Notes under the pieces: model-generated
Seen by the model: the letters and a program-made list of their open reading frames with translations, nothing else
Told to the model about the DNA's origin: nothing
Database searches by the model: none
Translations under genes and position numbers: made by a program
In this document: positions 11,228 to 23,649 of the stretch, piece after piece
Layout of the letters: each line of letters begins with the position of its first letter
How positions within the stretch are numbered: the stretch's first letter is position 1
Assembly (NCBI RefSeq): GCF_031143425.1
Contig: NC_090444.1
Coordinates: forward strand, 1,346,336,323-1,346,400,322
Source of the DNA: Pleurodeles waltl
Lineage: Eukaryota; Chordata; Amphibia; Caudata; Salamandridae
DNA: 64,000 nt
Direction: 5' to 3'

Positions 11228-13273
11228 TGTTAGAGGTCTTTCTAGTTGGCAGTCGGTTTACACCCTCTCCAAGTATGGACCCTCATTCTAGTCAGGGTAA
11301 GGGAGTCACACACCTAAGATAACCCCTGCTCACCCCCTTGGTAGCTTGGCTCAAACAGTCAGGCTTATCTCAGAAGCAATGTGTAAAGTATACCACAAAA
11401 ATACTCCAGCTTAGGAAAATAGCCAATATTTATCTGAGTAAGTCCAAAATGACAAAAATCCAACATACACAAGTAAAGATATCATTTTTTAAAGTTAAAA
11501 GAGTCTTAATCCATAGAAACCAATAGATGCATGGTTTGAGCACAAAGTGCCTGGTATGCATCAAAAATGAAGCCTCAAGAGGGGTGATGCATCAGAAAAA
11601 CAAGTGATGCGTCACTTCCTTAATCTCAAGTCAAGTGAAGCAGTGCATAGATTCTTTCCCCTCCGGGTAGGAGATGCATCAATTCTTTTCCCTGCAGGAG
11701 AATGACACATCAATTCCCAGACAGGCAGCTTTAGTTCCTCGCGGTGATGTTGCAGATTTCACACCCAGGGACCATGCATGAAAAATCCAGATGCACAGCA
11801 ATGATGAATCCACACTGAAGCAGGCGAGGTGTCGATTTTGTAGGCGCTGCGTTGATTTTTCAGCTGCGGTGCCGGCGCTGCGTTCATTTTTCTGCCACAA
11901 CGGCTCGGTGCGTGGACTTTTCTTCAGGCTTACCACCTTCTACATCCAGGGACCCAGGGACTGGATTTGGCACCTCTTGGCAAGTCAGGAATCCCAGCTA
12001 AAGAGTCGATGCACTGGCAGATGAAGTCTTTGATGTCCCTGAAACTTCACAACAGGAGGCAAGCTCAGGTTAGCCCTTGGAAAGCAGGATGTAGAAAGCA
12101 AAGTCCAGTCTTTTCACAAGTAGCAGCAGCAGGCCAGCATAGTAAAGCAACAGGCAGAGTGGCAGGTCCTCTTCCAGCGTCCAACTCTTCTCCCTGGCAG
12201 AATGTCCTCAGTCCAGACGTGTTCTGAAGTTGTGGGGTCAGCAGTCCAATACTTACACTCATTTCTGCATTTGAAGTAGGCAAGCTTCAAAGAAAAGTCT
12301 TTGTAGTACGCAAGACCCTGCCTCTCCCTGTCCTGGTCCCAGACACAGGCTAGTGAGTTGGAGACTGCTTTGTGTGAGGGCAGGCACAGTCCTATTCAGG
12401 TGCAAATGTCAGCTCCTCCTACCACTCTAGCCCAGGAAGACCCATCAGGATACACAGGACACACCTCAGCCCCCTTTGTGTGATTGTCTAGAGTGAAGAG
12501 TGAATCCACAAAAATCCCAACTGTCCGTCTAACGTGTATTCAGCCGCCATACAGAGGCACAGAATGATTAAGCAAGAAAATCCCAATTTTCTAAAAGTGG
12601 CATTTTCAATCTAAAAACCAACTTTACCAAAAGATGTGTTTTTAAATTGGGAGTTCATAGACTCCAAATTGCTATCTGCTCCTAATGGGAAACTGCACTT
12701 AAAAGATATTTCAAGGCAATCCACAATGTATCCTATGGAAGAGATAGGCCTTGCAATAGTGAAAACTGAATGTAGCGGTATTTCAATATCAGGACATGTA
12801 CAACACACCAGTACATGTCCTACCTTTTAAATATACTGCACCGTGTCAATGGGGTTGCCTTGGCCTACCTTAGGGGTGACTTACACGTAGTAAAAGGGAA
12901 AGTTTGGGCCAGGCAAGTGGGTACACTTGCCAGGTCGAACTGGCAATACAAAACTGCACACACAGACACCGCACTGGTAGGTCTGAGACATTTTTACAGG
13001 GCCACTCATGTGGGTGGCACAATCTGTGCTGCGGACCCACTAGAAACATTTGATTTACAGGCCCTGGGCACACATGGTGCACTCTACTAGGGACTTACTA
13101 GTAAATCAAAGGTGCCTGTCATGGAGAAACCAATCACCAATACAATTTAGACAGAGAGCACTTGCACTTTAGCACTGGTCAGCAGTGTCCTAGAGCCAGC
13201 AAAAGCAGGTCATAAAAAAAGGAGGAAGAAGGCAAAGTTTGGGGATAAACCTGAAAAAGGGCCATTTACAACA
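11228..13273 (-). mobile_element. Solo LTR of an LTR retroelement, 2046 bp, TSD ACAGC
   Basis: Read on the minus strand it begins TGTTGTAAATGGCCC (13273) and ends CCTCTAACA (11228), i.e. TG...CA. It is bracketed by perfect 5-bp duplications ACAGC at 11223-11227 and 13274-13278. It aligns along its length with the copies at 20640-22647 and 29380-30662, sharing blocks such as actgctgaccagtgctaaag, tggtaaagttgg and cagataaatatt. No gag or pol is present, so it is a lone LTR left by recombination, or a non-autonomous element. The superfamily (Ty3/Gypsy or ERV) cannot be told from the LTR alone. Confidence 0.85.
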
Positions 13274-13824
13274 ACAGCAAAAAGAAGAAAGGTTAACATA
13301 AGGAGCAGAACAGTAAGAAAGCATAATGCTGGAAGGAGAAAGAGAAGCATAGATAGCCATGCCTGGGCAGATTTGGTGAGAGAAGAGTCGGGTAGAGAGC
13401 TAAGGTAGAAAGAATAGCTTGCATAGGAGAGGAGTATGAGAGGGGCAGAATTCACACAGAAATATAAGAGGCTTGTGGAGAGTAAAAAGGAAGAGAATTA
13501 TTTAAAGGAACACAAGCAGTGGTGTAACACAAAATGATGCCTTAACAGAATGTTATGAGGGATGCCTAAGTCTCCCATACCTCACAGATATTCATTTGCC
13601 CTGGGCTGAATGGGAGACCCTTAGTGGGCTGTTCCCCCTGAAATGTTGGGGACCCATCATCTCCGCAGGACTCTGTGTTATGCCCCTGTACAAGCGGTGA
13701 AACAAGGTAAGAGGTGGGCAGGCAACTGTAGTGAAAAGAAGCACATGAAGTGGAGAAGTCGATTTTAGAGGGGCAGAATCAATAAAAGGAGGGTAGATGG
13801 TGAAAAAAAAACTGAAACATAACT

Positions 13825-14494
13825 GGGCATATTTACAATCTTTGTGCAGGACAGCCCCGCAAGCCTTCTTGCTGCACTGCTCTGGATCAAAAAAAGGGCA
13901 GGAATGTGCTGTATCTAAAAGATACAGCACATTCTTATCCTTTTCCCCTGCGCTGGCGCACAATAGTCTGGCATGCGTCAAAGCAGGTACCCTTGCACCA
14001 TTGTGCAAGGGTGTCTGCACTGCGGGGATGATTGTTTTTGTGCAGGAAGGGACACCTTCCTGTGCAAAAAACAATCATGAGAGGCGTTTCCTCTTTCTCT
14101 GTGTGCTGCAGAATACAGCACACATAAAAAAAGGAACAAAATGAGGAGAAATAAAGGTATTTCTCCTTGTTGCGCCTCCCTTACACTTCTCCTGGGAAAC
14201 ATGGGCTTTTGACACATTCCAAGATTTACAAATCCTTGTAAATCTGGAAAAGCTTCATAGTCCATGGTTGTTGTGTGGGAACACACACTGTAACACCCTT
14301 GGAACGCCTCTTTGATGCAGAGTAAGGCAATGCGGCGACTTGCACTACATTGTCTTACTCTATATATACAAGGCGAAGTAAAACCACGCAAAGTGGCTTT
14401 GCGTGGCCTTGTGGAAATGGGCATGAAGTCTGCACCATCAGTGAGTCAAAAAAAGTGATGCACCGGCAGTGCAAGTCACTTGTAAATATGGCCC
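13825..14494. mobile_element. Palindromic element of family A (GGGCATATTTACAA ends), 670 bp
   Basis: Left end GGGCATATTTACAA, right end TTGTAAATATGGCCC. The interior has strong foldback pairs: tgctgtatcta/tagatacagca, cccttgcaccattgtgcaaggg, and a hairpin around tgtttttgtgcaggaagg. It sits inside the purine-rich minisatellite. Related members are at 49074, 50346, 54390, 60005 and 63416. The flanks show no clean duplication. The 160-codon and 148-codon minus-strand frames here are byproducts of the palindrome. Confidence 0.78.
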
Positions 14495-15720
14495 AAGAGT
14501 AGAGCATGGTGAAGAGAGGGGGACGTTAAAGGGTCTTAATGAGTGAAAAATGTTGAGGCTGTAGGGAAAGATGAAAGGTGAAAGGCAGTGCTTGAATAGG
14601 AGAAGTAAACTATCGAAGAAATTAAATGTTGAGGAGAGAGAATAGTGAGAGTTGGATATAAGCGGGCAGATCCTTGAAGAGCAAGTAAGAGGCTGGGTGA
14701 GAGATGAAGGAAAGAGGTAAATGTTACAGAGGTAGAACCTGCAAGAGAAGGTTAGAGGCTAGTGAGAGATGAGAGGTGAACTGTAGAGCATGGAGGTGAG
14801 AGCTGGATGTAATATGAGCAGAATGCGTGAGAAAGGTAAGAAACAGTAAGAGACATTAGATGAAGTGTAGTTCACAGATGGGAGGCATGGATGTAAGAGA
14901 GGCACAAACAGTGTGACAAGGTAAGAGGCTAGAGAGTCAAAGGGGAGAAGTGGATGTAAAGGGGACAGAGCACCAATAAATGTTAGGAGGCTGGAGGGAG
15001 AGATGAGAGGTAATGGGCAATACACGGATTAGAGATATAGATAGATGGGAGATATAGATGCAAAAGATGCAGAACTATCAGGAGACCATAGGCAGAGAAA
15101 AGAGAAGGATTGGTGAGAGGTGAATGTAGAAGGGCAGAATCAGTGAGAAAAGTAAGAGGAAGAAGGAATGTAATGAGGTGTAGAGAGTGGAAGAGGGACG
15201 TTTATATAAGAAGGCCAGAGTCAGAAAGAGCATGTGATGAAACCATGGAAAAGGGGAGAGATGGAGATAGAGGGGGAGAATCTACATGATATGGCCAGGG
15301 ACAGAGGAAGAGATGAGAAGAGTGCCGCATGAAGGGGAGAGATGGTGAGAGAACAGAAGTGAAGAGTATGGCAGGGAACATAGTTGTGGATGTAAGAGGG
15401 GCAGGACCAGCAAAAGAAGGTGAGAGGCTGGGTGGAATGGTGAGAGTTAAAGGGTAGAACATGTAGGGGAAAGATGAACTTAAGAGTGGCAGAACCAGAG
15501 AAAGAATATAAGAGGCGTGTTGAGAAATGAAACATTAGGATATGAGCATGTAGGTTGAAGTGGATGCAAAAAGGCGTCGAACCAGTAAGAGAAGTTTATA
15601 GGTTGGGCAAAAGGTGAGGTGAAAAATAAAGCATAGATGGGAGAGGCAGATGTAAGTAGGCAGAATCTGTAAAAAGAAAAAGCAAGAGGCTGGAGGAGAG
15701 GTAAAAATGTTTTGAACTAT

Positions 15721-16859
15721 CATGCTGCTACATAGATTCAGCCTTCTGCAGTGGATTGCAACTACCATTTTTCCGTGTAAAAAATTGACTTAGTTTTGAG
15801 AAGTGTGTCTTCCTTTCCAAAGGTTTTTGATCTTGAACCATCCTCGATGTGCCTGCAGAATTTCAGCCTGTACTCTCTGCACTCTTACTTCTTGTGACCT
15901 TTGTAAAAAACCTAGCTCCCTAAGAATCCTTTTCCTGACTGGACCTCTAGAGATTATAGTTCCTGCCCTGCTGCCTGGCCCCAGAAGACTGTGGTGGGGG
16001 GACACCACACGTCCACTGGGGAAATGTAAGCCTGGCCTGACAAAGCATACTGCCCCACAAGATAGTGCAAGCCCAATGCTTTCGAGTAAGGCCTGTGGGT
16101 GAGGAGACCTGAATGAATAAGAGATATTGTATGGAAGGTAGTAGGATGCCTCAGCCATGTTATTGACAGAAGCTGGATCCTTCCACTTTCTCTAGAATTG
16201 TCACAGACATCGTCCCACGCTGCCTGGGGCTGCCTATACTGACCTGGCTATGAGACCTGCAGTGTGACTAAGAGCATAAAGAGTGGAGTCTCTGATGGAG
16301 GTCTGCTCCGAGACTGCAAACCGTTTCTGGATGCCGGAGGTGGGACTGCGTGACAGAGCTGACAGGGTGTGCCAGGCCAACCTGAATGTAATTACTGCTG
16401 CATGAGACACAGCAGGCTCTACGTTCTGGTGAGAATCCACTGCCTTAGAGGAACCGCATATCCAGAAGGGAGGCTCACATGGATACATCTTTAATTGAAG
16501 ATGGCTGCGTCCTCCGTTGGCAACCTAATGTTAGAAAGGACATTACTCTACACGTCTTTACCTTACCCTCAGTGGAAAGTGCAGAGATGGCATATATTTT
16601 TGCTGCTCTTCCCAATTGTACCACCTCATTGACTGTGGTGGTAGCCTTCTCTGATATCTCCTAGAGACAGTATACCTCAAGTAATCCTCTGGTCGTAAAC
16701 ATTGTTCAGCATCATCCCCCAATGGTTGAGCGGACAGGCTATGGTCAGCTACACCTTCCTGCCACCAGGGGCAGTGGTTAAGCAGGCCTTGCGCTGACAT
16801 GAATGCGTGTATGCGTGAAGAATCGTCTCTCTCAACCTAATACTGGGTACAGTCATAAT
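15721..16859. other. No gene recognised
   Basis: Frames of up to 122 codons occur on the minus strand (16158-15790) but have no recognisable motif. L1 similarity starts only around 16860, so part of this stretch may be an unreadable upstream portion of that L1. Confidence 0.3.
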
Positions 16860-17297
16860 GGTTATATGCTGGCTATCCCTACAAACAAAGGAGTTATACA
16901 TTTCTTACTTCATGCAAACCGCCCTAAACCCACAGTTGTCCATTACTGCCCTGGTAGAACTATTGAACACCTTTTTCTGAGTTTTCAGGGTGCAGGGTTA
17001 ATTGGGAGAAATTTAAGGTACTGCCAATGTCCAATGTAATTACGACAGCCTTCATAGAGCAAGTCAATATGCCATGGGTGCCTAAAGAGATGAAATACCT
17101 GGGCATTCTGTTAAACAAGGGGCTGTCATACATGGTAGAGGGCAATGTATTTCCCCTCATAGCTAAATCCAAATAGGATTCTCAGGAATGGGCACAACTT
17201 CAGTTTTGCTATTAAAATGGTTCCAGCTCACCATTATTACTATGTTACCCATCAACATACTGCATACCCAGTTATGTAGAATAAATTCAGAGATTAA
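16860..17297 (+). pseudogene. L1 ORF2, copy 3, part 1 (end of RT domain)
   Basis: Three-frame reading gives the segment after the L1 RT active site: HYCPGRTIEHLFLSFQGAG, then VNWEKFKVLPMS, then QVNMPWVPKEMKYLGILL, then a degraded NVFPLIAKSK...EWAQL. This is the normal L1 series around GLKINWxKS, then KYLGI, then W. The coding text stops at 17297 (INSEI, codons ending in ATT) where the Harbinger-type composite begins, and continues at 28324. It needs at least two frameshifts. Confidence 0.8.
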
Positions 17298-17852
17298 GGG
17301 TCTGATTTATATCTTGATTGTGTTACCGCCAAGGCAGTGGGCAGGAAAAGACCGCCAAGTCGATGGTGTTCCGGACGCCGAATTTAGATGCATTGTGGCT
17401 GAGCAGATGACCTCCACAACAGAGTCCACTCCGTCATGCAACTGCATCCCACAGCCCACGCAGCAGATTCCAGTGCTGATAAATAGGCCCTCCATCACTG
17501 TCTTAACAGCAGTATGCCGCAGAGCCTATTTAGATCACAGTCATGCTCGTGGTGTATCAGCCGTGCTCCCATAACGGTGGAGTCCATCGCAGGACCCATT
17601 CAATATAGTTCAAAGGCTGTGACCATTTGTTTGATGCTAGTATCCCACACCCATTGCATGTTGGACAATTGTGAACAATTGTAAAACACACCATCAAACA
17701 CAGTCCATTTCAGACCATGATCCTTTGCCATCACACTGCAGAACACCAGACAACCAGGCGACTTTGCAATACAGGAAACCGTTTTCTTCTGTGTTCCTCT
17801 CCCTATGTGTTGTTTGTTAATTTTATTTTCTCTCATTAGCCTTCAAATCACA

Positions 17853-18149
17853 ATGACAGGGAGGAGAAATCCCTGTTTCACAGAGGGAGAGCTGCCTGAC
17901 ATGGTGTATAAATTCATTAGATTAGAGCCACAATTCTTTGGAGCACAAGTACAAAATACAACCATACCTCAGAAAAGGCAAATGTGATCCAGCGTAGTTG
18001 ACAGAGTGAATGCTGTAGCTAAAAATCCACCTTCACTGGAGGAGATTAGGATGAGGTTGAATGACCAGCGGGGGAGAGTGCATTCCCTGCCATCCACGCA
18101 TCACATGGATGCCCAGAGGACATGTGGTGGTCTCCGAGCCCCATTTTGA
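17853..18149 (+). pseudogene. Harbinger-type Myb/SANT-like DNA-binding protein, broken
   Basis: From ATG 17853 the frame reads MTGRRNPCFTEGELPDMV, continues to TTIPQKRQM, meets a TGA at 17985-17987 where the family has Trp, and goes on as SSVVDRVNAVAKN and RMRLNDQRGRVHSL to a TGA at 18147. This is the pattern of the Myb/SANT-like domain that accompanies Harbinger transposases: an acidic FxxxELxxxV helix, a W at the second helix, then RxxWxDxRxxVR. Known role: binds the transposon ends and helps import the nuclease. The single stop is a likely TGG to TGA change. It may be the first exon of a two-exon gene whose other part lies at 18950-19440. Confidence 0.65.
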
Positions 18150-18949
18150 GGAGTAGGTCTTGCAGATCCTACATATAGAATGCTTGACTGGAATCCATGG
18201 TGCAGTGAAGTTCGGTACCTTGCACTTAGCAATGTCTCAGCAATCACAAATGGAGTTCTGCCCTTAAGTTTGATGCTTAGAATGGTTCAACACCCTTAGA
18301 AAACAGATATATCTAAACCTGACTGCACAAAATATCTTGTTTGATACCAGTTACTAGCATCATGGTTGAATCTCTCTTTTTAATAATGTGCAATGTGTTT
18401 TGTCAGATTTTGGTGTTCCACATGCATCACCCCTTGCATTTTCTTATTCCCTAGCTTTCTATCAATATATGTTGTGTACTCCCAAAAACAGGACCAAAAT
18501 TCCATCAGTTTGCACATGAAGGTATAATGTTTGTAAGTGGTGTTTTCACCTAGTCAAATCATACCCATATCTGTGGTCATGTTGTACATGTGTGTTCATC
18601 TCCACTATAGACATTGAAATAGATTTGTGTAACTCACTTTTCAAACAAGTATTGTCTATGGTGTTAACAGATGACTACAACTTCTAAGATGCCCTGTTTT
18701 TGGATCTGCAAAACAATAGTGCAATGTAATGTTGCTCAACCTTCCTTTACTTCCATATGTGCACGCATCTCAAAATGTCTGCATTTGACAGTCACCATGT
18801 CATGCTATGGATTAACTTGTTGTGCATCTCAAGCATGTTGGCACCTTCCCATAGCTACATTGAAGTGATGTACATGCGCAAATAATTCATAGTCTTTTGA
18901 ATCCAAGATTTCCTATAATGTGATATGGCATGCTGAATAGAAGTAGCGG

Positions 18950-19440
18950 CCACACACAGCAAGACTTCATTTAGGACTCCTCTCCTGCAAGTCTGGATGA
19001 TCGGGAACCAGCTGCTTCATCTGCTGTCTCTGGCCAGACAGCTCCAGTGAGTCGCACTCAGCACACACCTACACCTCCGACCACAGCTGCAACACTATTG
19101 CAGCATGAGGACATCTCCACTTCCTGTGTACTAAGGAGCTACACACCAATCCTGTGCCCCCAACCCTAGCTGTTGTTCAGCAAACACCAATACCACCTCA
19201 AGTTATGCCAGGACTCAGTGGGATGGGGCACACTGCTTCAAGGGCACAGGGTAGTGGGGGTAGGGGTCATGGTCATGGGGTCATGGGAGGGAATTTGTGG
19301 GCCACCCACGTGAGGCCACTGGGATCTTTGTCAGCCAGACCATCAGTGACTAAGTCTTAGGAGCAGTACAACAATCCCAAGATGTGAGGGGGAAGTTTGT
19401 AACTGAGCTCCGGGAGATTAAGGAGATGCAGAGGAACCTC
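18950..19440 (+). pseudogene. Remnant of the C-terminal part of the Harbinger accessory protein
   Basis: Broken frame readable as SSPASLDDREPAASSAVSG, then a Pro/Thr-rich linker (HTPTPPTTAATLLQHED), PGLSGMGHTA, and finally KFVTELREIKEMQRNLMLE, which looks like a short amphipathic coiled coil. A low-complexity linker followed by a coiled coil fits the second half of the Myb-like protein encoded just upstream. It has several frameshifts. The assignment rests on position and composition rather than on a conserved domain. Confidence 0.4.
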
Positions 19441-20639
19441 ATGTTGGAAATATGCTTTACGACATCTACCACCACGTGAGCAGGGCTTTTCCCATTCCAT
19501 CTGCTACTGTCAGTGGTCCCTCTACATCTGGCCCAAATACACCACTGCCAGCCACAGACAGGGAGGCCCTGTAACATGAGGAGCCTGCACCCCTCATCCC
19601 AGTCTTTGCACCTGTGCTGCCCTCCACCTCCCCAGAGGGGACGGTCATGTGGACCGCCAGTACGGGATGACAAGTCCTCCACCACCACTTCCAAGGGATG
19701 CAGATCCTAATTTCTTCCAGTGTGTGTTTACCATTCACTTTGAGAGCTATTTCAGGGACACATTTACCTCTTCTGAGGACAGCTGTGTTTTGTACATTGG
19801 ACTCCAAACTGTTTTTGGGTCTACTGCTCTACTTTCATCCACCATGATAGACTTTCTTTGTTCATTTTCACATTTGTGAATCACCTTTCTGTTATTTTTT
19901 GTCATACAAATAAATTATATGGATACAAACTATAAGACTCTTGTTGGCTTTATTGTGGCATTTCATTTGTCATGTCTGTTTTCCACTGTCATGCTTTCAA
20001 ATCTTTTGAACATTTATTTGCAAAGGAAAATTAGAAATTACGAAAAGGTGATGTTTTACACATTACAATCAAACAAAATGAAAAAAATCCTATTGTATTG
20101 GTTACATACATTTGTAAGAAGCAAGGCCTTGAAAAGATCAGAGCTGAGTTTCACAAACCATGCGTAACCCTAATAGTCTGTGTCATTTAGAGATGGGCAC
20201 ACCACGACCTTCACACCATGGAAGAAAAGGAATATTACATGAGATCAAATTAAATAGGCAAACTATAATTGATGCATGACCTCAGCTGGAGCCGTACATC
20301 ACAATAGGAATCCTACATCAATAACACCAGCAGTCTACATCATGGCAGTGTAACAATTTTAGGCCACGTGGCCATTACAGGGCACTGTGACATATTGCCT
20401 TGATGGCAAAAACACACAGAAAACAGGTCTGATCTGATCATCGGAACTTCCACTTAACCACAGTTCAAGTTGTCTCTGTATAGGATCTGTTTATCCCAAG
20501 TGGGTGTCTCTCCCAGGATCAACACATGTTAACTTTGTACTTTCCAATAGCAAAATATCACTGCAAAACTCACAACTTTGAAATGTCCAAATGAAGATGA
20601 CATGGTGAAGGACCCTGAAACAGAATAACAAGGGATATT
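19441..20639. other. Interior of the Harbinger composite; no gene recognised
   Basis: Frames of up to 114 codons on the minus strand (19694-19350) are shadows of the Harbinger remnant. After 19900 the sequence is AT-rich with nothing recognisable. Confidence 0.35.
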
Positions 20640-22647
20640 TGTGGAAAATGGTCTTCTCTGAAGGGTCACACCAACCTTTTTGCCTTCCTCCTCCTCTTTT
20701 TCTGGTCTGATTGTTGTTGGCTTTAGGACTCTGGGCACTTTGCTACTACTGACCAGTGCTAAAGTGCATGTGCTCTCACCCTAAAGCATGGTAACATTGG
20801 CTTATACCCAATTGGCATATTTAATTTACCTGTACGTCCCTTGTAAAATGCACTACATTTGCCCAGGACCTATAAATGAAATTCCACTAGTGAGCCTGCA
20901 GCACGGATTGCGCCACCCACATAAGTATCCCCTTAACCATGCCTCAGGCCTGCCATTGCATGGCCTGTGTGTGCAGTCTCGCTGCCACTTGGAGTTTGCA
21001 TTTAAAACTACTTGTTAATACTTAAACTCCCCTTTTATTACATATAAGTCACCTATAATGTAGGCCATAGGTAGCCCACAGGGCAGGGTGCTATATAAAT
21101 AAAAGACAGGGCATATACTTGTAGGTTTTACATGTCCTGGTAGTGAAAAACATCCAAAGTCACTCTTCACTACTGAGAAGTATGTTACTATCATAGGCCA
21201 GCATTGGAAATTCACTTAAATACCTTTAAATAGTAATTTCTAATCTGAGAGAAGTGGCACTGGCATGTTTGGTGTGTTAGAACGGTAGTGAGAAATCCTG
21301 CTTACTGGTAAAGTTGGACTTAGCATTATTATAGGCATTACTCTGCACTTACTGCTCTTTGTGACTTACAGCCTGTCTCCAAACCACTTCTGGTCTGTGC
21401 TGGTTGACAGCTCCCCTTGTACATTCCACCTAGAACACCATAGACACAGGCCACTCAGCTGCATCTGCACCCTGCATCTGCATTTATCTGCATACTGATG
21501 GGTCTTCCTCGGCAGGAAGGGTGAAGGGGCTATCCATTACATTTCGAAGGCTAGTGGCATGACCTCACACAAAGGACTGATAACTCTCCACAGATTTCCT
21601 GGCAGACCGGACTGGGTTGAAAGGGGAACTGGGGCACTTCAAGTTTTCCTCCACTTCAATGGTACATTTGGTTATATATACTAGGTCCGTGACCCCCTAA
21701 AGTAGACACTTATGGACCTACAACTGGACTCTGTCAGACTGCTGTGCTGCCCAAAGGACTTATGTGGACTGCTTTTCTTGAAGGACTGCTTTTCTGCTTG
21801 TTGCCCTGCTGGCCCCTGACTCTGCTGGAAGGACTCTGCCTTCCCCACAAGCGATCTCCAAGGGTTTGGAGAGAGCTTGCTCCCTGTTCTCAGGACCATC
21901 AAAAACTTCACCCGAAGGAGAAAATCTACAGTGCCGGAAAAACTGATACAACGCCTGCAAAATTCGATGCAACGCTGCAGAATCAACGCAGCACCTGTCT
22001 TGCAGCTGAAAAATAGTTGCATCACCTGCTGGATCGACGCAGTGCCTGTTGCGTCTTCACAATGCATTTTGGATTTTCCAGGCAGCTTCCCTGAGTGTCA
22101 AAATACCCCAGCATCACAGTGAGGAACCAAGGCTGCGCTCCCGTAACTTGATGCATCATCTTGCTGCGTGGAAAGAAACAACGCATCACCTTCGCAGCTG
22201 GAAAAACCGACCCATTATTGTACTTTCTGGTGCATCTCTTCCTCTGCAGGCCTCTGGGTCGTTATTTTTGACGCATCTCATGTGTTAAAAGGATGCAACC
22301 ACTGATTCTTAAGAATTGAGACTCATCTACACTTTAAAAAGTGATATCTTGGCTTGTGCATATTTGTTTTTTGCCATTTTGGTCTTAATCTATTCAGATA
22401 AATATTATCTATTATTCTAAACTGGTATTGAGTACTTTTTATGGCATTTTCTCTGTGTTACTGTATGAATTATTGCACAAATACTTTACACATTGTCTTT
22501 TAAGTTAAGCCTGCCTGCTCTGTGCCAAGCTTTCCAAGGATGAGCAAAGGATAATTTAGGTTGTGTTGTGACTTACCATGATTAGGATTGTGGTCTCTAT
22601 TTGGGCAGGGTGCATACCTCTGCCAACTAGAGACCCAATTTCTAAAA
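20640..22647 (+). mobile_element. LTR of the same family as 11228-13273, about 2.0 kb
   Basis: Begins TGTGGAAAATGGTC at 20640 and ends near CTAAAA at 22647, against the family ends TGTTGGAAATGGCC and CTAACA. It shares ordered blocks with the other copies: actgaccagtgctaaagtgc, gtgagaaatcctgcttact, a cluster of GCATC/GCAAC-like words at 21940-22240, cagataaatatt, and the closing tgccaactagagaccc. The flanking 5-mers (ATATT and GTATG) do not match well, so the duplication has decayed or an end is lost. It lies within the Harbinger composite and is therefore younger. Confidence 0.75.
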
Positions 22648-23649
22648 GTATGTAAGGATTCCACATAATAAATTTGACTCAAATATCAGGTTGGTAGGAC
22701 ACAGATACTTAGCACAAGCAAAGTTAATCTATGGCCATTAACACAGTAGTCAATGTAGAGAAACTCTGATTCACTAACATTTTTGCCTTGGACTTTCCTA
22801 AACTGACCATTCCTACCAAAGTACCACTGCATACTGATATGTTCCCTATGTCACACGTTTTACTGACATTGGAGATTACAATATGTTAATGTACACTTAC
22901 ACTCAGATGAAGAAGTAGTCAATGACATCTTGGTGTAGGTCAGTTCCTTCTCTTTCATCACTGTATCATCATTGGGCATTTCGTCATCCTAACCCCTAAA
23001 AAACAAATGGGAAAAAGGGCTGCAGAAGAAGGCTCGTAGTTTTTTCCCTGAAAATGGCATCAACAAAGGGTTTGTGGTGCTAAAATCACCATCTTCCCAG
23101 CTTTCAGGAACAGGCAGACTTGAATCAGAAAACACAATTTTTTAACACAATTTTGGCATTTTACTGGGACATACCCCATTTTTACTATTTTTTGTTTTTT
23201 CAGCCTCCTTCCACTTAGTGACAGAAATGGGCCTGAAACAAATGCTGGATCCCAGAAAACTAAACATTTCTAAAACGTGGACAAAATTCTGAATTCAGCA
23301 AGGGGTCATTTGTGTAGATCCTACAAGGGTTTCTTACAGAAAATAACAGCTGAAATAAAAAAATATTGAAATTGAGCTGAAAAAAGCAACCATTTTTAAA
23401 GCAATATACCGTTACGTCTGCTGGACTCTTCTGGTTGCTGGGATATATAGGGCTTGTAGGTTCATCAAGAACCCTAGGTACCCAGAGCCAATAAATGAGC
23501 TGCACTTTGCAATGGGTTTTCATTCTATACCGGGTATACAGCAATTCATTTGCTGAAACATAAAGAGTGAAAAATAGGTATAAAAAAAACCTTTGTATTT
23601 CCAAATTGGCCACAAGATAAGGTGTTGAGAAGCAGTGTTTTTTGCACAT
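22648..23649. other. Unassigned sequence before the satellite
   Basis: No gene or boundary recognised. It may be the unique left part of the element that contains the satellite; a TAACCCC string at 22989 resembles, but does not match, the TTAA-type right end near 28042. Confidence 0.3.

Larger units (their letters stand above)
11100..15720. repeat. Purine-rich degenerate minisatellite, interrupted twice
   Basis: The plus strand at 11100-11227, 13274-13824 and 14495-15720 is very rich in A and G and is built from variants of one unit of roughly 60-90 bp. Recurring parts are gagagatgagaggtgaa, ggatgtaagagggg, cagaaccagtaagagaagg and taagaggctggg. An LTR (11228-13273) and a palindromic element (13825-14494) sit inside the array, and the purine-rich text continues on both sides of each. 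Long plus-strand frames in this stretch, and the Phe/Ser/Leu-rich minus-strand frames, are composition artefacts. Confidence 0.7.

Noticed and set aside
13592..14424. Frames of 160 and 148 codons on the minus strand
   Set aside because: They cover the palindromic element at 13825-14494 and the minisatellite; no domain is seen and both strands are open.
20635..22652. A 5-bp target duplication for the LTR at 20640
   Set aside because: ATATT and GTATG do not match; only the family alignment supports the boundaries.
22981..23000. Left end of a TTAA-type element (TAACCCC at 22989)
   Set aside because: It lacks TTAA and does not match the complement of the right end beyond a few bases.
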